Assembly: GCA_963580285.1 (NCBI GenBank)
Contig: OY757020.1
Span: 96,475,497 to 96,539,496 of the forward strand
DNA: 64,000 nt
DNA from: Lucinisca nassula
Taxonomy: Eukaryota > Mollusca > Bivalvia > Lucinida > Lucinidae
Direction of reading: 5' to 3'
Shown: positions 42,867-54,909 of the stretch, piece by piece
Layout of the letters: each line of letters starts with the position of its first letter
Numbering within the stretch: the first letter of the stretch is position 1
Made by a program: the position numbers and the translations under genes
Notes under the pieces: generated by a model
The model's database searches: none
The model's input: only the letters and a program-made list of their open reading frames with translations
What the model was told of the DNA's origin: nothing

Positions 42867-45630
42867 TTAATTAGCATTTGAAAATTTCTTCATTATGATT
42901 TCTATAAAACAGGATAATTTGATAAGAAGAGTTTTATCTGCAGTAGATAATAGCTCCTTGAATTTAATTATATTGGGACGTTTGTAAAAATATGAGGGTA
43001 AATACTTTTTTCGGTCTGATTTGAAATGATTGCATATAAGAAGAAAGTGAAATTCGTCACCAATATCATTTTTCTCACAAAGGACACACTTTCTTTCCTC
43101 CAAAGGAATGTTTTCCCAGCGGCCAATCTCAACTGGGAGCCTATAATTACTTAATCTGAATTTAAGCAATGTAGTGTTTTTAGTCAATTTGGTTAAATAA
43201 TTTTCAAAATTGACATCATGTTTGAAAAGATTATAATTTTTTCCTTTAGAGGATGATGATATTTTTGTATGCCACTCTTGGATATATAGATCAGACAGAG
43301 TTTTAGAAATTTGCATTTTGATCAATTTAGGGTTTTCAATGACATCTTTATGTAACAGGTCAACACGTCCTACACTTATTAGAATTTCTTTTATACAATG
43401 GATCCATTTATGCTGATAAATGCCACCATTGTCTTTGCAAAGAAGAAACTTGTATAATAATTTTGATAATTTAGTTTCCTTACTATTTACTATGTTCAGC
43501 CAAAAGCCAATCATTCGGGTTTTCATTTTAATATCAACAGCCTTAACACCAAGTTCTGCATGTAGCATATAAGCTGGAGTAGATTTTCTTGTATTTGTGA
43601 TATACCCAAGGAATTCATTTTGGAGTTTTTCAATAATGTCAGTGTTTTCATATGCCCAGATCTCACATCCATAGAGTGCGACTGGTAAGGTGGTACGTTC
43701 AAAAAGCTGCAATTATAGGTCAATAGGGAGATTAAGGTTTCGTATTCTTTTATATAAGAGATGCATGGCTTTTTTGGCTTGATCATAATTGTGTTTTTTG
43801 GCTTTACAAAAGCTTCTACTCTTCGTAAAAAATACCCCTAGATATTTGAATTCTTTACATAGTGATATTGTGTTGGTGCCGATTTTGAAATGGAAGCGGT
43901 CATCACTGCGGGTACCAAATATCAAAATTTTAGTCTTGTCATAATTTATATCAAGTTGCCACAATTTAGCATATTCATAAAACATGTCTAAATTCTTCTG
44001 AAAACTGGTTTCATCTACACCGAAAATGACAGTGTCGTCAGCATATAGCAGTACAAAAAGTCGAAGGTAAATGTATACATTATCTGAATCAAATTTCAAG
44101 TTAACATCAGAGCAGTTATTAGAATGCACGAAACTTTCTAAGTCATTTAAAAATAAAGCATATAATACAGGTGACAAATTTTCCCCTTGTCGCACCCCAC
44201 GTAGACAAGGTAAGAAACTAGACTGATTCCCACTGAAAGATATACAAGATTTAATTCCCTTGTACATATTAAAAATAATGCGAAAAAACTTTCCATTAAC
44301 ATTATTCTTCAATACTTTTGACCAAAGCCCTACTCTCCAGACAGAGTCATATGCCTTACTAAAGTCTACGAATGAACAAAACAGCAACCAGACACCGTCG
44401 TGATATGACTGAAAAATTGTTGAAAGCGACGTTAAACCCGAATTCACACACACACACACATAGCTTTCAAAATTTCAACGACTGCATGAAGAGCAAATAT
44501 GTGGTCATAGGTTGAGTAGCCTGTCCGGAAACCTGCCTGGTTTTCTTCCAATATGTGATGCTCATTTAAAAATTGTTTAGTCTTTGATTTAATACTGCAG
44601 TGAAAAGCTTTTCAAAACAGCTAAGGATTGTTATAGGGCGGTAATATTCTGGTGGTAGAGGATCCCCTTTCTTCTTGTAAATTGGTATGATGATACCTTC
44701 AAGCCAGTCTTCAGGCATATGGCCAGTGTCAAGTAACAAATAAAAAGAAGAGGTGTATAATGGAAGCATTGTATGAGATGTGCTCTTAATATATTCATTG
44801 ATTATTTCATCATTTGCACATGCTTTATTATTTTTTAGAGATTTAATACATTTTAAAATTTCACTCAGTTATTGGTGAGTTTAAAATCTCATCGTTATCA
44901 CCAATAGCAATATCTATACTATTATCACAATAATTATTATCAATATCAGGCTGCTTGTTAAGGTCTTTGAAAAAGGTATAAAGAGTATCGAGCTCAATGT
45001 TGCTATCAGTTTTTTTTATTATCAATACTATTTATTACTTTCCAATATTCCTTGGGGTTTTTATTTTTTAGACTTCTTAATTTATTTTGTGTTGTTTTAA
45101 TATGTTTATTTATGAAATAATTCATCTTTTTCTTATATGTTTTACTTGCTATTTTTAGGTTAAGTTTTGTTGAAGTTGAAGAGTGTTTGGAATGTTTTGA
45201 TTGAGCACAATGATATTGTTTTCGGGCCTTTTCACACTGTACCCCAAACCAGGCCTTTTTACCCGTTTTATGTTTTAAGCTTGAATTATCATTAATGCAT
45301 AACTGGGCTGACTCTTTGAATATTTCTGAAAAGTGATGACATATATTGTTGATCTTGTCTATGTTAATTGAGTTTAAATTGTTGTTGGCATCAATTATGG
45401 TATTATGTAATTCGTAGATTTTTGAGTGGTCCAAATTTTGAACAAATAACACATTTTTATCTTCAGGAAGCTTTGGTTTCGTGTGGTTTGAGCTATTTTT
45501 TGTGAGAAGGAAAGTGTAGTTTTTATCAAGGAGTGACCATCAGAAAATAAGGAGTCGAGCTCTGTTATACTGAACATTTTGACAAATCTTAATGCTTGAT
45601 GAGAAATTAATGAGTAATCAATAACAGACA
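42867..45630 (-). pseudogene. LINE ORF2 (EN end, RT, C-terminal Cys/His motif), decayed
   Basis: Order on the minus strand: end of the endonuclease (SVIDYSLIS, LFSDGHSLI; 45395-45630), a frameshift, a Lys-rich linker ending in NPKEYWKVINS (45006-45452), RT block 1 (IIIPIYKKKGDPLPPEYYRP, 44566-44769), a frameshift near 44578, FVDFSKAYDSVW, GVRQGENLSP and LLYADDTVIFG (YADD; 43713-44390), a TAA at 43713-43715, then the C-terminal part with CVLCEKNDIGDEFHFLLIC (43050-43100). It is one ORF in origin with at least two frameshifts and two stops. Confidence 0.85.
44388..44462 (-). mobile_element. Short SINE 3' piece with (AC)n, in frame within LINE RT
   Basis: About 75 bases lie between VEILKA and FVDFSKAYD of the RT, where relatives have about five residues. 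The segment includes GCGACGTTAAACCCGAATTC and (CA)n. Its length keeps the frame open, so the RT would carry ~25 extra residues just before motif A. Confidence 0.6.
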
Positions 45631-46112
45631 CAGTTGTACCGATTCCAAAACCAGGGAAAGATCATGCAGAACCTAAAAATTATCGTCCGATAGCTTGACA
45701 AGTTGTTTGTGTAAAACATTAGAACTGATAAACAAGAGATTAGTCTGGTCCAACAACCTCATTTCAAAATATCAGTCAGGTTTTCGTTGGGAACATAGTA
45801 CCAACGACAATTTAATAAGACTAGAAACCTTTATACGAAATGCTTTTATTAACAAAGAACACGTACTAGCTGTCGTTTTCGACTTGGAGAAAGCACATGA
45901 TACATACATGATATATTTCCCCATATTAAATATCTTAAAGGGAAATGCTTAAAAGCTTTGAATATTTTGAAAGTTTTAGCTCATACAAGTTGTGAAGCAG
46001 ATCGGTATACTTTATTACATCTTTACCGATCTTAAATAAGATCTAAATTAGATTATGGGTCTGTTGTTTATGGTTCTGCCAGAAAGTCCTATTTAAAATC
46101 TTTGCATACTGT

Positions 46113-47610
46113 AAGACTTATCAGTCTCAGTCCGAGCGGTTAATTAGTCTGCTGTATGCCCTAACTCTGTCCATGGCAGGTCATTAATAATAGAAATGCA
46201 ATGTCTTAATAAATTAAAACAACTTTATTGCTATAACGGCCTAAATTCTATTTGTTTAACCTCTTTCCTTAATCTCTTATGATTATTATTATATATTCAT
46301 TGTTATTATTACTATTTTCTTTCATAGCAGTAGTAGTACACATAGAAGTAGCTGTAGTAGTAGTGTAGCAATAGTTGCAATAGCAGTAGTAGTTGCTTTA
46401 GTAGTAGCTCTACTAAGGATTATATGCATGTTGTTCCCCGAGTCTGCGTTTCTATGGTTTCTGACTGGATGGCTTTTTGACAGTCAAATACGGAAAGCAA
46501 TAATTACATAGTCACTAATGTCCAAATGCCGTTTCCGAAAGTAGGCAGACTCGTTTCCGTAAATAGGTAGACTCGTCAGAATTCTTGTTTACGTTTTTGG
46601 AAAAGCTCACCGAAATGCATGACCGAGCTCATATATATACTATCTGCCAGCCAATCAGAATGCCGGAAAATGTATAGAAATTTCCACTAGCCAATCAACA
46701 CTTGGATAGACTGATAGAAATTTCTGTCAGAATACAAACAAGATGGCGGAATTCTATCCACTACTTAGTTGTTACCTAAGTTTTAGACAATTCTACATGG
46801 AATACATATTCTATCTTGATACGCGAATGATTCTTAGGCAGTTTAGAAACTGGATAGAATACGCAGCCCATGCAAAACGGACCGAAAACAAAAGCTTATT
46901 GGAGGTAGGTAAAATCTACCAGTGGATAGATTTTCTATCCATTTTCAAAACATGGCGCCGTATGAACTTATTGTGACGAAACCTTAAATAGCAAACACAA
47001 ATGTCTTGATACCGGCGGAAAGCCAAGAACAATTTCTTACAGGAGGTAGGAACTGGAAAGTCCAGAAGTGTAAATTTGGTTTGGAAATACGACAAAATCT
47101 TTTCGAAGAACGCTGGCCGACAAGCGTAAGAATTCAAAACAAACTAGTTCCTACAATAAAATTTCCGAATTCATTTGTAAAGCGACAGACAACAATAAAT
47201 GGCTCCATTTATTGCATAATAAATGACTCCACTTATTGCATAAATTGTATGACTACGCTAGATAGTTTTGAGATTTTCGTAACTCAACTTTAATTCACAT
47301 CGCCAAGGATGTTTACAGAAGGAAAGACACTTGTGTTCATACGTAACTAGATTTCGACACTTCCGGGTTTGACAGATTAAAACAGTAATAGCAACTGGTA
47401 TTACACTCTCCCCCACTTTAAGAAATTTTATACTCCGCTATAAATTATTCTGGGCTTTTCTCACGAGATGGTTAAGCCTTAAAATGTAGATAGACTTAAT
47501 TAATATTTCAATATGACAACACTGAAGGTGTCAGCAGCATCTCTCAGTAACACATTAGACCTTTGATGAGGGGGCAGCATCGCGTCCCCATGGGTATTTT
47601 ACTGCTGTTA
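46113..47610. other. No gene recognised; includes an (AGT)n microsatellite
   Basis: AGT/AGC-rich simple repeats lie at about 46325-46420. Open frames of 75-95 codons on the plus strand near 46743 and 47006 have no known domain. The stretch 46560-46950 has several TCTATCC/GATAGA motifs on both strands. A short duplication (AAATGGCTCCATTTATTGCA and AAATGACTCCACTTATTGCA) is at 47200-47242. Confidence 0.45.
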
Positions 47611-48333
47611 TTAGTTGTATCTCTCCAGACGCAGCCTGATACCAGCTGTGTTCACGGCCTTTATCATGGAGTCCAGTTCACTGTCTCTGTGCTTTGCTGC
47701 ACTTGTCAACATTTCAAGTATTCTCATATCATTGTCTATTTCAAGAGAGATGTCCCGCAGCTGACGGTAATTCCCATGCCGCATAGCTGATTTTGCAGAA
47801 GATGCAGGGTTTTTTGATCCGGGCAACGCTAAAAAGTTAAACCGATCAAGAATGTCCGCCCTTGACGTAACAGGAAAACCTGAGGCATCCGCGTCCAACA
47901 TTGCAGCTGCATATTCAAAAACCTGGAGTCGTCTCTCCGCTGTAAAAGTTCTCCAGCCGCGAGGTGGCCACTTCAGTGAGGTTGTCCGACCGACAAGTTC
48001 CACAGCCTCATCTCCATCCCAATTCCGTCTTGCAGGTGGAGCAAGTGGCATAATTCCCCAAGACAAGAGTTCTCTGGCCTGTTGAGCAGGGTTCCTAGGA
48101 GGAGGTATGGAGGAAGGTGGTGGCAAGGAGCTGCATGGCTGTTGTGAAGATGTCTGGAGGGGCGTGACAGCTGCTTTACTCTTTAGGGTTGGCTGTGTTG
48201 GCATAGTGGGAAATGGGAGGGGTAGTCTTCCAGGCTGTGGAGTGATGCTCTGTATGCTGTCAATAAACGTTTCCGATACTCTGGTGACCATACTGATTTT
48301 TTCACACATTTTCTGGAATAACGCTCCTTTCAC
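47611..48333 (-). CDS. Uncharacterised protein, possible second part of the zinc-finger gene
   Basis: A 240-codon frame: an N-terminal helix-like part (KMCEKISMVTRVSETFIDSI), a Pro/Ser/Gln-rich linker (about residues 30-90), and a conserved-looking C-terminal half with WPPRGWRTFTAERRLQVFEY and a charged helix (LRDISLEIDNDMRILEML). No domain is recognised. It lies 63 bases after the frame at 48397-49008 on the same strand and stays open upstream of its ATG, so the two may be exons of one gene. Codon use and lack of stops suggest a real gene or a young element. Confidence 0.5.
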   Translation of the reverse strand: MKGALFQKMCEKISMVTRVSETFIDSIQSITPQPGRLPLPFPTMPTQPTLKSKAAVTPLQTSSQQPCSSLPPPSSIPPPRNPAQQARELLSWGIMPLAPPARRNWDGDEAVELVGRTTSLKWPPRGWRTFTAERRLQVFEYAAAMLDADASGFPVTSRADILDRFNFLALPGSKNPASSAKSAMRHGNYRQLRDISLEIDNDMRILEMLTSAAKHRDSELDSMIKAVNTAGIRLRLERYN

Positions 48334-48396
48334 TTCAGTGACAGTCCCTTGGGGGCGAGCCTGAGTGTTTACTACTTTTGATTGGATGGTACAAAT

Positions 48397-49008
48397 CTAA
48401 ATCGCATCCCTCTTGATGCTACTGTTGAGGTTGACGATGAAATAGCCCTTGTCCTGCACAACATCCAGCTCTACCCTGTCCTGTTTCACGAACAGCTGAT
48501 TTATTGACATGTCCATAACCATATCAGGCCTTGATGGGCTGTAAGGGGGAGCCACGGATCCAACTGCTGGGCTGCCGGGCACATAATGAAAAGGTTCCTC
48601 TCTTGTTGGTGTAGCCTCACCAAGTCGCCAACCTTGTTCCCAATCTTGGGGGCTCCGCGATGGATTGCGGACAGCTCCTACCCAAACCCTCATCAGTTCG
48701 ATGGCAGACTTGGCATCACTTGACGTAGGAGGGGCTGGTATCGTCACCCGGGCATAGTCTTCAGGGTAGAAGGCCAGGTAGAATCCTACACCGACACTGA
48801 AGAACTTCTCCCCTACCAGGTGATCAGCACCGTGCTTAGTGACAGCATGCTTCTTTAAGTCCCCAATGCGATTGCTCCATCTCTCACCATTCACACACCA
48901 GGGGCAGACAACCTTCAGACGGGGGTGAGTAAGATCAATATGAGCCCGCTGGTCTTTCTTGGAGTAGTAGGTAGCAGGGCACAACCAACAGTTGAACAGA
49001 GAAGCCAT
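48397..49008 (-). CDS. C2H2 zinc-finger protein, uncharacterised
   Basis: 203 codons from ATG 49008. Two zinc fingers stand at the N-terminus: C7-x2-C10-x12-H23-x4-H28 (CWLCPATYYSKKDQRAHIDL) and C35-x2-C38-x15-H54-x4-H59 (VVCPWCVNGERW). The middle part is rich in aromatic and Pro residues (FYLAFYPEDYARVTIPAPP) and includes W-rich QDWEQGWRLGE. The C-terminus is beta-like and charged. Function unknown: the fingers could bind nucleic acid. The neighbouring frame at 47611-48333 may be its continuation. Confidence 0.6.
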   Translation of the reverse strand: MASLFNCWLCPATYYSKKDQRAHIDLTHPRLKVVCPWCVNGERWSNRIGDLKKHAVTKHGADHLVGEKFFSVGVGFYLAFYPEDYARVTIPAPPTSSDAKSAIELMRVWVGAVRNPSRSPQDWEQGWRLGEATPTREEPFHYVPGSPAVGSVAPPYSPSRPDMVMDMSINQLFVKQDRVELDVVQDKGYFIVNLNSSIKRDAI

Positions 49009-49689
49009 TCTGAAGATAGAATGAGGAGTACATACAAAGTGGTCAATTTGACTTGCTCAACATTTTAAGACCTAGCCACAGTCTCGTAATCAGTCAGTCA
49101 CAAGTTTGTTTTTGCTGTTTTTAACCTTTGCTAATTACAATGTCCCGCTTTCTTTTAGTCGAATCCAGTCCACTCACATTTCTCCAGAGTCAAACTCAGT
49201 CGCTACACTAAAGGATATGTTAACATTTCCGCATGTATCATCTTCGGTCAGACTGCAGTCTTCGTCTCTAATTTTACATATTTTTTTTTTCAGGTATGTC
49301 GTTACAGTCAACAGTCCTAACACCTGCCCTAGCTGGGGGTTTAACCAATCAAGTGCTTGTGTGTCCTGTACCGAAAGTTTCTGATTTTACAGTGATGCCT
49401 CTGGTTGATCAGGCCAGATCTAACTGCAACAACCGATTTGTTTCCCCACCATATATGGATTTACCTATATTATTAACCGAAGATAATAGCTTCTTTATAA
49501 GTTTTCATCCTGAGGTAGACGACTATATTACTGTTTACTCCGAGCTCCAAGAGACCAAATTTGTAATTAGTTTGTTTCATTTCATTGTCACCCGAATCTA
49601 GTGTTACTGCTGATCCCTAAAATGGCTACCTTGTTTTACGGCCCTGTCAAAATAATTTCACTTATTTTGAATTTATGGTCAATCAGATG
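49009..49689. other. No gene recognised upstream of the zinc-finger gene
   Basis: Probably 5' flank of the zinc-finger gene. A plus-strand pair of open frames (49106-49601) overlaps but has no domain. A T9-rich pyrimidine tract and CAG lie near 49281-49293, which could be a splice acceptor on the plus strand, but no exon is supported. Confidence 0.4.
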
Positions 49690-49812
49690 TGGGCACGAAT
49701 CTGAGAACACAAAGAAGACCGGGTCTTTGGCGTACCCTGAGGCTGAGCAAGGCGCGAACAACTGCGGGCAAGAGACCGAATGATTAAGAGTCAACACTCT
49801 CCCCCATTAGGT
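49690..49812 (-). mobile_element. tRNA-derived SINE, degraded
   Basis: The minus strand shows GGACCTAATGGGGGAGAGTG (box A-like) and GACTCTTAATCATTCGGTCT, as in the SINEs at 39700-40018, and a degraded box B (TTGTTCGCGCC). No acceptor stem is intact. Confidence 0.55.
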
Positions 49813-50434
49813 CCCAAACACCCGACTAGAATGGTTACCATTTAGAAACTGTACTATTACTGCCTTGTCAAATTTCAATACATCAATTAACAAATGAAAA
49901 GTCCTAACATGAGATTAAGAGTCAAATATGAACTTTAAATTAACTGAAACTAGAACGGTATAGAAGGTATATTGTTCGTTATGTCTGTATGCTTCACAAT
50001 GTCATGTTCTGATAATTCTGAGCAGCATTTGAGTGTCTTTCTCACTTTTGAAACCTATCAATGGATTCTAATTTTGACTAAACCCCACAAAGGGATTCTT
50101 CTGCCCTTGAAAAAGTCACATGGATTAGTACTAGATTGAGAATAAATTGATACCTGACTGCATCAGTATACCAACCAACTCTATATGAAGCTTCATTTTA
50201 ATCTACAAGCCAAAATTTTACTAGTGGCAGAAAGATCCCTCTGTACAGTCTAACTATGAGTATACCAAAATGCTGCTAAATAGTGTTCCAGTTTTAACGC
50301 ATCGTGAGGGCTATGCCCAAATGTTATAGTTTATTATTGAGCCCATGAACTTGTTAACAAACATAAGCCACTGGACTCTTCCAGGCCCATGTCGACCACA
50401 GAGAACATGCTTGCAAAAAGCACACTCTCAATGG
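49813..50434. other. No gene seen
   Basis: AT-rich sequence without open frames of note or recognised repeats. Confidence 0.5.
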
Positions 50435-50815
50435 GATGAGTTAGGAGGCCTTCATGCGGACTGAACAAATTATTTGTCTAAATCGCGAAGTAAGTAAGGG
50501 CGAGGATTGTGGCCACGTACAATCGATTTAAGCCCCCCCAGTGGAAATCTTCCACTGACCGCTTCAAGGCGGCTCTTCTGTGGCGATTTATTTATGTTGT
50601 TGTTTGTTACTTACTGTGTGTATCACTTGGGTCTTTTAATTTTGGATGGCCATATGGCCATTTTGTGGGAAAGTAACTGTCCTTATGGCCTCCCTTTGTT
50701 TAGGTTTCCATTATGGTCTGGTCGCTTAATGTTTGTATTTCTTTCCCTTTGGTGTCTTTTATGGGTGGAGTAAGATATTTGTATCAATTCCTGATCTTTG
50801 TTTTACTTCTACTTT
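50435..50815 (+). mobile_element. 3' fragment of the Penelope-like element
   Basis: About 380 bases matching 31268-31637 and the reverse complement of 5844-6225, from GATGAGTTAGGAGGCC to TTTTACTTCTACTTTA. It includes GGCCATATGGCCATTTTGTG, a palindromic spot. It lies outside the I/Nimb-like nest, so it is an independent insertion. Confidence 0.83.
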
Positions 50816-51137
50816 AAAAATAAACCAGTTTTTGATATTTAATTAGCAGCTTATGAGCTCAATAAATTCCTAGTCACTTTAACCTGTCAAATTATATGCT
50901 GGAGATTAAAGTCTCTTAATGGTGCATTAAATAACGTTAGCTCTAACTCAATGATGTTAACATACGTTACCCTAAGGGTGGTTTTAAATGAGTCAGATGC
51001 TATCAATGTTCTGATCCAAATGAGAAATTATAGCATGTTTAGTGATGTCACATGAACTGGCCTAATTTATGTTAAACAAGGGAATAAACTCTGAATATAT
51101 AATTGTTCTGCTGTTTTTATCTTTGGCCTAGCACCAC
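50816..51137. other. Downstream flank of the Gypsy relic; no LTR confirmed
   Basis: In sense of the Gypsy element this would hold the polypurine tract and 3' LTR. I see no TG...CA boundary that I can support, and no second LTR copy lies at the other end for comparison. Confidence 0.4.
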
Positions 51138-52684
51138 TTAATATCTTACATGCACTTTAATTGCTTTAGTAAACCATTTTGGTATTGAAGTACCCTTAAA
51201 GGCCATCAATCGATCAATATGGCAGACTTTAGCTGGCATATTTGACTTGCGTTTAACCAAATACGTTAGATCGTCCAGTCCCTGAAGAACAAGAAATGGG
51301 CCCTTCCACTTTGGGGCTAGCTTTACACACACTCCGGGTTTTTTGCTAGGTTCATACAGCCACACCGCTTGTCCTGGTTGAAGAGTACGCTTTGACGACC
51401 TGATAGCATAGTGCTTCTTTCTATAGGTAGCGTTTTACTTAAGGTTCTTCCGAGGAAGCTCATGTGCTGCTGTAGTTTATCTTGAAGATTCTGGACATAT
51501 TCGTTGATAGTTGCATCGCTGTCCACCGAAGGCTGTCTTGCGATTGCTGCCATAGGGAGTATGATCTCCCTTCCAAAGACCATTCTGTTAGGGGTAAGCC
51601 CAGTGCTGGAATGAATTGATGCCCTATATGCCATCATAACCTGGGGCAAACAGAGATCCCAGTCCTTTTGGTTTCCGATACAGTACATCGTTAACATCGT
51701 GGCAAGTGTTCGGTTAAATCTTTCTGTTACTCCGTTAGCTTGGGGTCGCATAACACTAGTTTTAACTTTTTCGATCTGAAGAAAGTTACACATTTCTCTG
51801 AAAACTGTGGATTCAAAATTAGTACCGCCATCTGATAACAACAACAGCGGTGTACCAAATCTTGAAACGAAAGTGTTAACAAAGACGGTTGCAACGGTAG
51901 AGGCCTCCTGATCAGGCATAGCAACAGCTTCAGTCCATTTCGTGAAGCAGTCTGTCATGACTAGAATGTACTTGTTTGAATGTTGACTTAGGGGCAATGG
52001 TCCCAACACATCAACAGACACCTTTTCCATGGGCTCTGACACTGGATCTTGTCCCAAAGGAGCCCTTGTGAGCTTTGAAGGTTTTCTGGACTGGCATAAA
52101 TCACAAAGCTTACAGTATGATTCTATTTTATCCTTCATTGTCGGCCAGTAGAAATGTTTTTGAATACGCGATAACATCTTCTCTGGGCCTAGGTGGCCCG
52201 CGCTTGGAATGTCATGGTAATTTCTAAGTACATCACTCTGTGATATTTCAGGCACAACTAACTGAAAATTGGTCTCTTTTAACACATCTGATACCCATTT
52301 CCTATAGAGCATACCCCCAATTATACTGAGTCTCTCCCATTGTCTCCACAAAGTTTTGGAATATGAAGTTGTCTCTGAAAGTTGATTCCACTCGGGTCTT
52401 GATTGGGATTCTACATGGACCATAATAGGGCTTATCACAGGATCTGTCATTTGATGCTGTCTTACAGAACTAGGTTCCCAGTCTGCCAGAAGGAATTGAC
52501 TGGTTTTTAGCTCAGCAGTAGCTTTATTTTGCTGCTGTCCACGTGTCACTGCTCGTGATAACTCATTTGTTGCTTGATCTGTGGATACAAGATTTTCACT
52601 GTGAAGTTTTGGATCATGAACTTCAGTTTCTTTACTCTCATTTTGCTCTTGTTTCAGACACACTTTACAGGGAATGCGTGGCAA
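51138..52684 (-). pseudogene. Gypsy integrase with C-terminal GPF-type module
   Basis: The frame at 51323-52684 contains a His/Cys zinc-binding region (HLGPEKMLSRIQKHFYW, then CKLCDLC), the DDE core with VMTDCFTKW, LLSDGGTNF and ANGVTERFNR, and ends by frameshift near 51362. The other frame (51138-51365) continues with KWKGPFLVLQGLDDLTYLV, a GPF/Y-like module that follows many Gypsy integrases. No chromodomain is seen before the stop. Confidence 0.87.
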
Positions 52685-54209
52685 CGCGTCTTGAGTTTCC
52701 GTGGAGTCTCCCTGGCCGATGGGAGACAGTCAAGTCATATGTTTCAATCTGTTGTAGCCATCTAGCAACCTGGCCTGTAGGATTATTTAGGTTCCGCATC
52801 CAGCTAACGGCTGCATTGTCCGTTCTCAATTTCACTGTCTGTCCTATGAGATAATGCTGAAAATGTTTGAGTGCTGTTACCACTGCTAATAGCTCCTTAC
52901 GGGTAGTGCAGTACTGTATTTCATGCTTATTCATTGTCTTACACATATATGCAATGACGCGCTCTGTGCCGCTTTGTTCCTGTGAAAGCACTGCTCCTAC
53001 CGTGAAAAGGGAAGCATCTGTATACAAAATAAATTCATGCCCTGGCAGAGGGTATGACAGTATTGGGGCTGAGGTAAGTTTTTCCTTCAGAGTTGTGAAT
53101 GCTTTCTGGCAGTCCTCAGTCCAGCAAAATTTTCTGTTCTTTTCACAGAGCTGATAAAGGGGTTTACATATCTCTCCGAATGAAGCAATGAATCTCTTGT
53201 AATAGGCAGCCAAACCCACAAAACTGCGAACGTGCTTGACTGTACGCGGTATGGGCCAGTTTTGCACATCTTTGATTTTGTCCTTGTCTGTATGTATACC
53301 ATGCTCAGATACTTCATGTCCCAGAAATTTTACAGACTTTTGAAAGAAAGTACACTTAGATGGCTTTAGTTTTAGGTTTGCACCTTGTAGTCGTTGAAAG
53401 ACATGTTCAAGCCTTTGAATGGCTTCTTCAACAGTTTTAGCCGGAGCTATTATATCATCCATATAGATGAGACATTCTTCCCATTGCATGTCGCGAAAGA
53501 CGTCTCCCATGAGACGACAGAATTCTGAGGGCGCGGCCACTAAACCAAATGGCATTTTAACAAATTGGTACAGTCCCATGCTTGTGGCGAATGCAGTCTT
53601 CTCTCTATCCAGTCGGGAGACGCCAATCTGCCAGTAGCCGGCGTTAATATCCATAGAACTGAAATATACAGACCCTGCCAGTGCGTCTAGACAGTCGTCC
53701 ACCCTGGGAAGAGGATAAGAATCTTTCTTTGTAATCGCATTTAATTTCCAATAGTCCACACAGAATCTGGCGCTTCCATCTTTCTTCTTGACAAGGACTA
53801 TGTTACTGGACCAAGGGCTAATTGACGGCTCTATCACGCCCTTTTGGAGTATTTTTCGTACTTCTTCGCGTTCAATCTCGCGCTTCGCTATGGGCAGTCG
53901 TCTTAAAGGTTCCTTAATGGGTTGCACATCTCCAGTATCGATGTGATTTTCAACACGATCTGTGAATCCTAGGTCATCAGATGACTTGGCAAATACAGAC
54001 TGATATTTCATTAGCAATGTCTTAAGTTGGTACCTTTCATTCCTATCTAGATTTGCAGAACTTCTAATAAACAGATCATTTAAGTGTTCAGGCAGTTCTT
54101 CACACAAGGGCTGTTCAGTAACTGCCATATTCCTACACAAGGAAGGGGTAGTTTTAATTTCTTTGGTTGTTGTGCAATTTCCAAAGATAGTATTTGGGTA
54201 TATTATCAA
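52665..54209 (-). pseudogene. Gypsy reverse transcriptase and RNase H
   Basis: RT motifs in order: RFCVDYWKLNAITKKDSYPL, SSMDINAGYWQI, FVKMPFGLVAAPSEF, LIYMDDIIAP (YMDD box) and KFLGHEVSEHG. RNase H follows with ILYTDASLFTVGAVLSQ, the Glu in TRKELLAVV and LRTDNAAVSW. The frame is open over 514 codons and shifts near 52690, just before integrase. Confidence 0.9.
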
Positions 54210-54244
54210 GGTTTCTTTGCTACAGTTTACTATATTTAAGGTTC

Positions 54245-54898
54245 TTAAATTCTCATTTTCCCAGTTTCAATTATTCCAGGTGTTAACTGTGCATTTGACG
54301 ATGCCGGTGAAATTGCGGGCTCAATAATTGCTGTTTTTGTTAATAATTGTTCTTGAATTGGGATTCTAACATCTACCCAGGCACTAGAATTTGCAGGGAT
54401 ACATCTCTTTTCTTCGGCTATAACTCTACAAGTCATAGAAGAATTTCCACCAAGCCAGCATGAGATGTGATCTGTCTCTGTGTATAACATGTATTTTTGA
54501 TAGTCAATCTTCTTTACATGTTCGAGGAGGAAATCTTGTCCCAGGATGCCATCAGGAGAAATATCACAGACAATGACTTAATGAAAATATTCTGTATTCC
54601 CTAATTTTATAGGTATGTTAGCATTCCCATATACATTGATGTCTATACCATTCACATTCTTCACCTTAAACTTATTTTCTCTCAGTTGGGGTCTTATGCA
54701 AGGTTCAATTTTCAGGTACATTCTATTTGACAGGAAGGATGAGGTTGAACCACTGTCTATTAAGAAATGTGAAGTGATACCACTTATTTTGCAGTCAGTA
54801 TAAAACCCATTGTCAAAGCTTTTTGAATGTTCATAAATTTTTCCAATTAAAATCGGACTCAACTGTTCATCATACTTTAAAGGCCCTTCAGCTTCCAT
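54245..54898 (-). pseudogene. Gypsy aspartic protease and linker, with stop
   Basis: FLIDSGSTSSFLS (DSG active-site triad, here I-D-S-G) lies near 54755. A TAA at about 54583 interrupts the frame, which continues as ISPDGILGQDFLLEH (the second protease signature, ILGQDFL) near 54535. A frameshift near 54262 separates this part from the RT frame. Confidence 0.82.
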
Positions 54899-54909
54899 CG
54901 ACCTAGGGC

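Larger units (their letters stand above)
42463..45630 (-). mobile_element. Second LINE family, 5'-truncated, inserted in copy M
   Basis: On the minus strand it runs from the end of an AP-endonuclease through RT to a 3' UTR and ends in a (TGTTC)n tail (AACAGAACAGAACA at 42463-42476, plus strand). ACAG occurs at both junctions. It is opposite in orientation to its host. The RT and the C-terminal Cys/His motif suggest a CR1/L2-like or related clade; I cannot fix it further. Confidence 0.83.
41967..46112 (+). mobile_element. I/Nimb-like LINE, copy M, truncated, split by another LINE
   Basis: Pieces 41967-42462 and 45631-46112 are collinear with the ORF2 linker and RT. The first has a small duplication (GGGAAACGGGGGT twice, near 42405-42430) and a frameshift near 42298. 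The second has a deletion of ~590 bases near 45907 and ends near 46112 in the connection region, without 3' UTR. Its RT is not functional. Confidence 0.85.

Noticed and set aside
49106..49601. Two overlapping plus-strand frames upstream of the zinc-finger gene
   Set aside because: No domain, no clear start or splice support; the pyrimidine tract at ~49281 alone is not enough.
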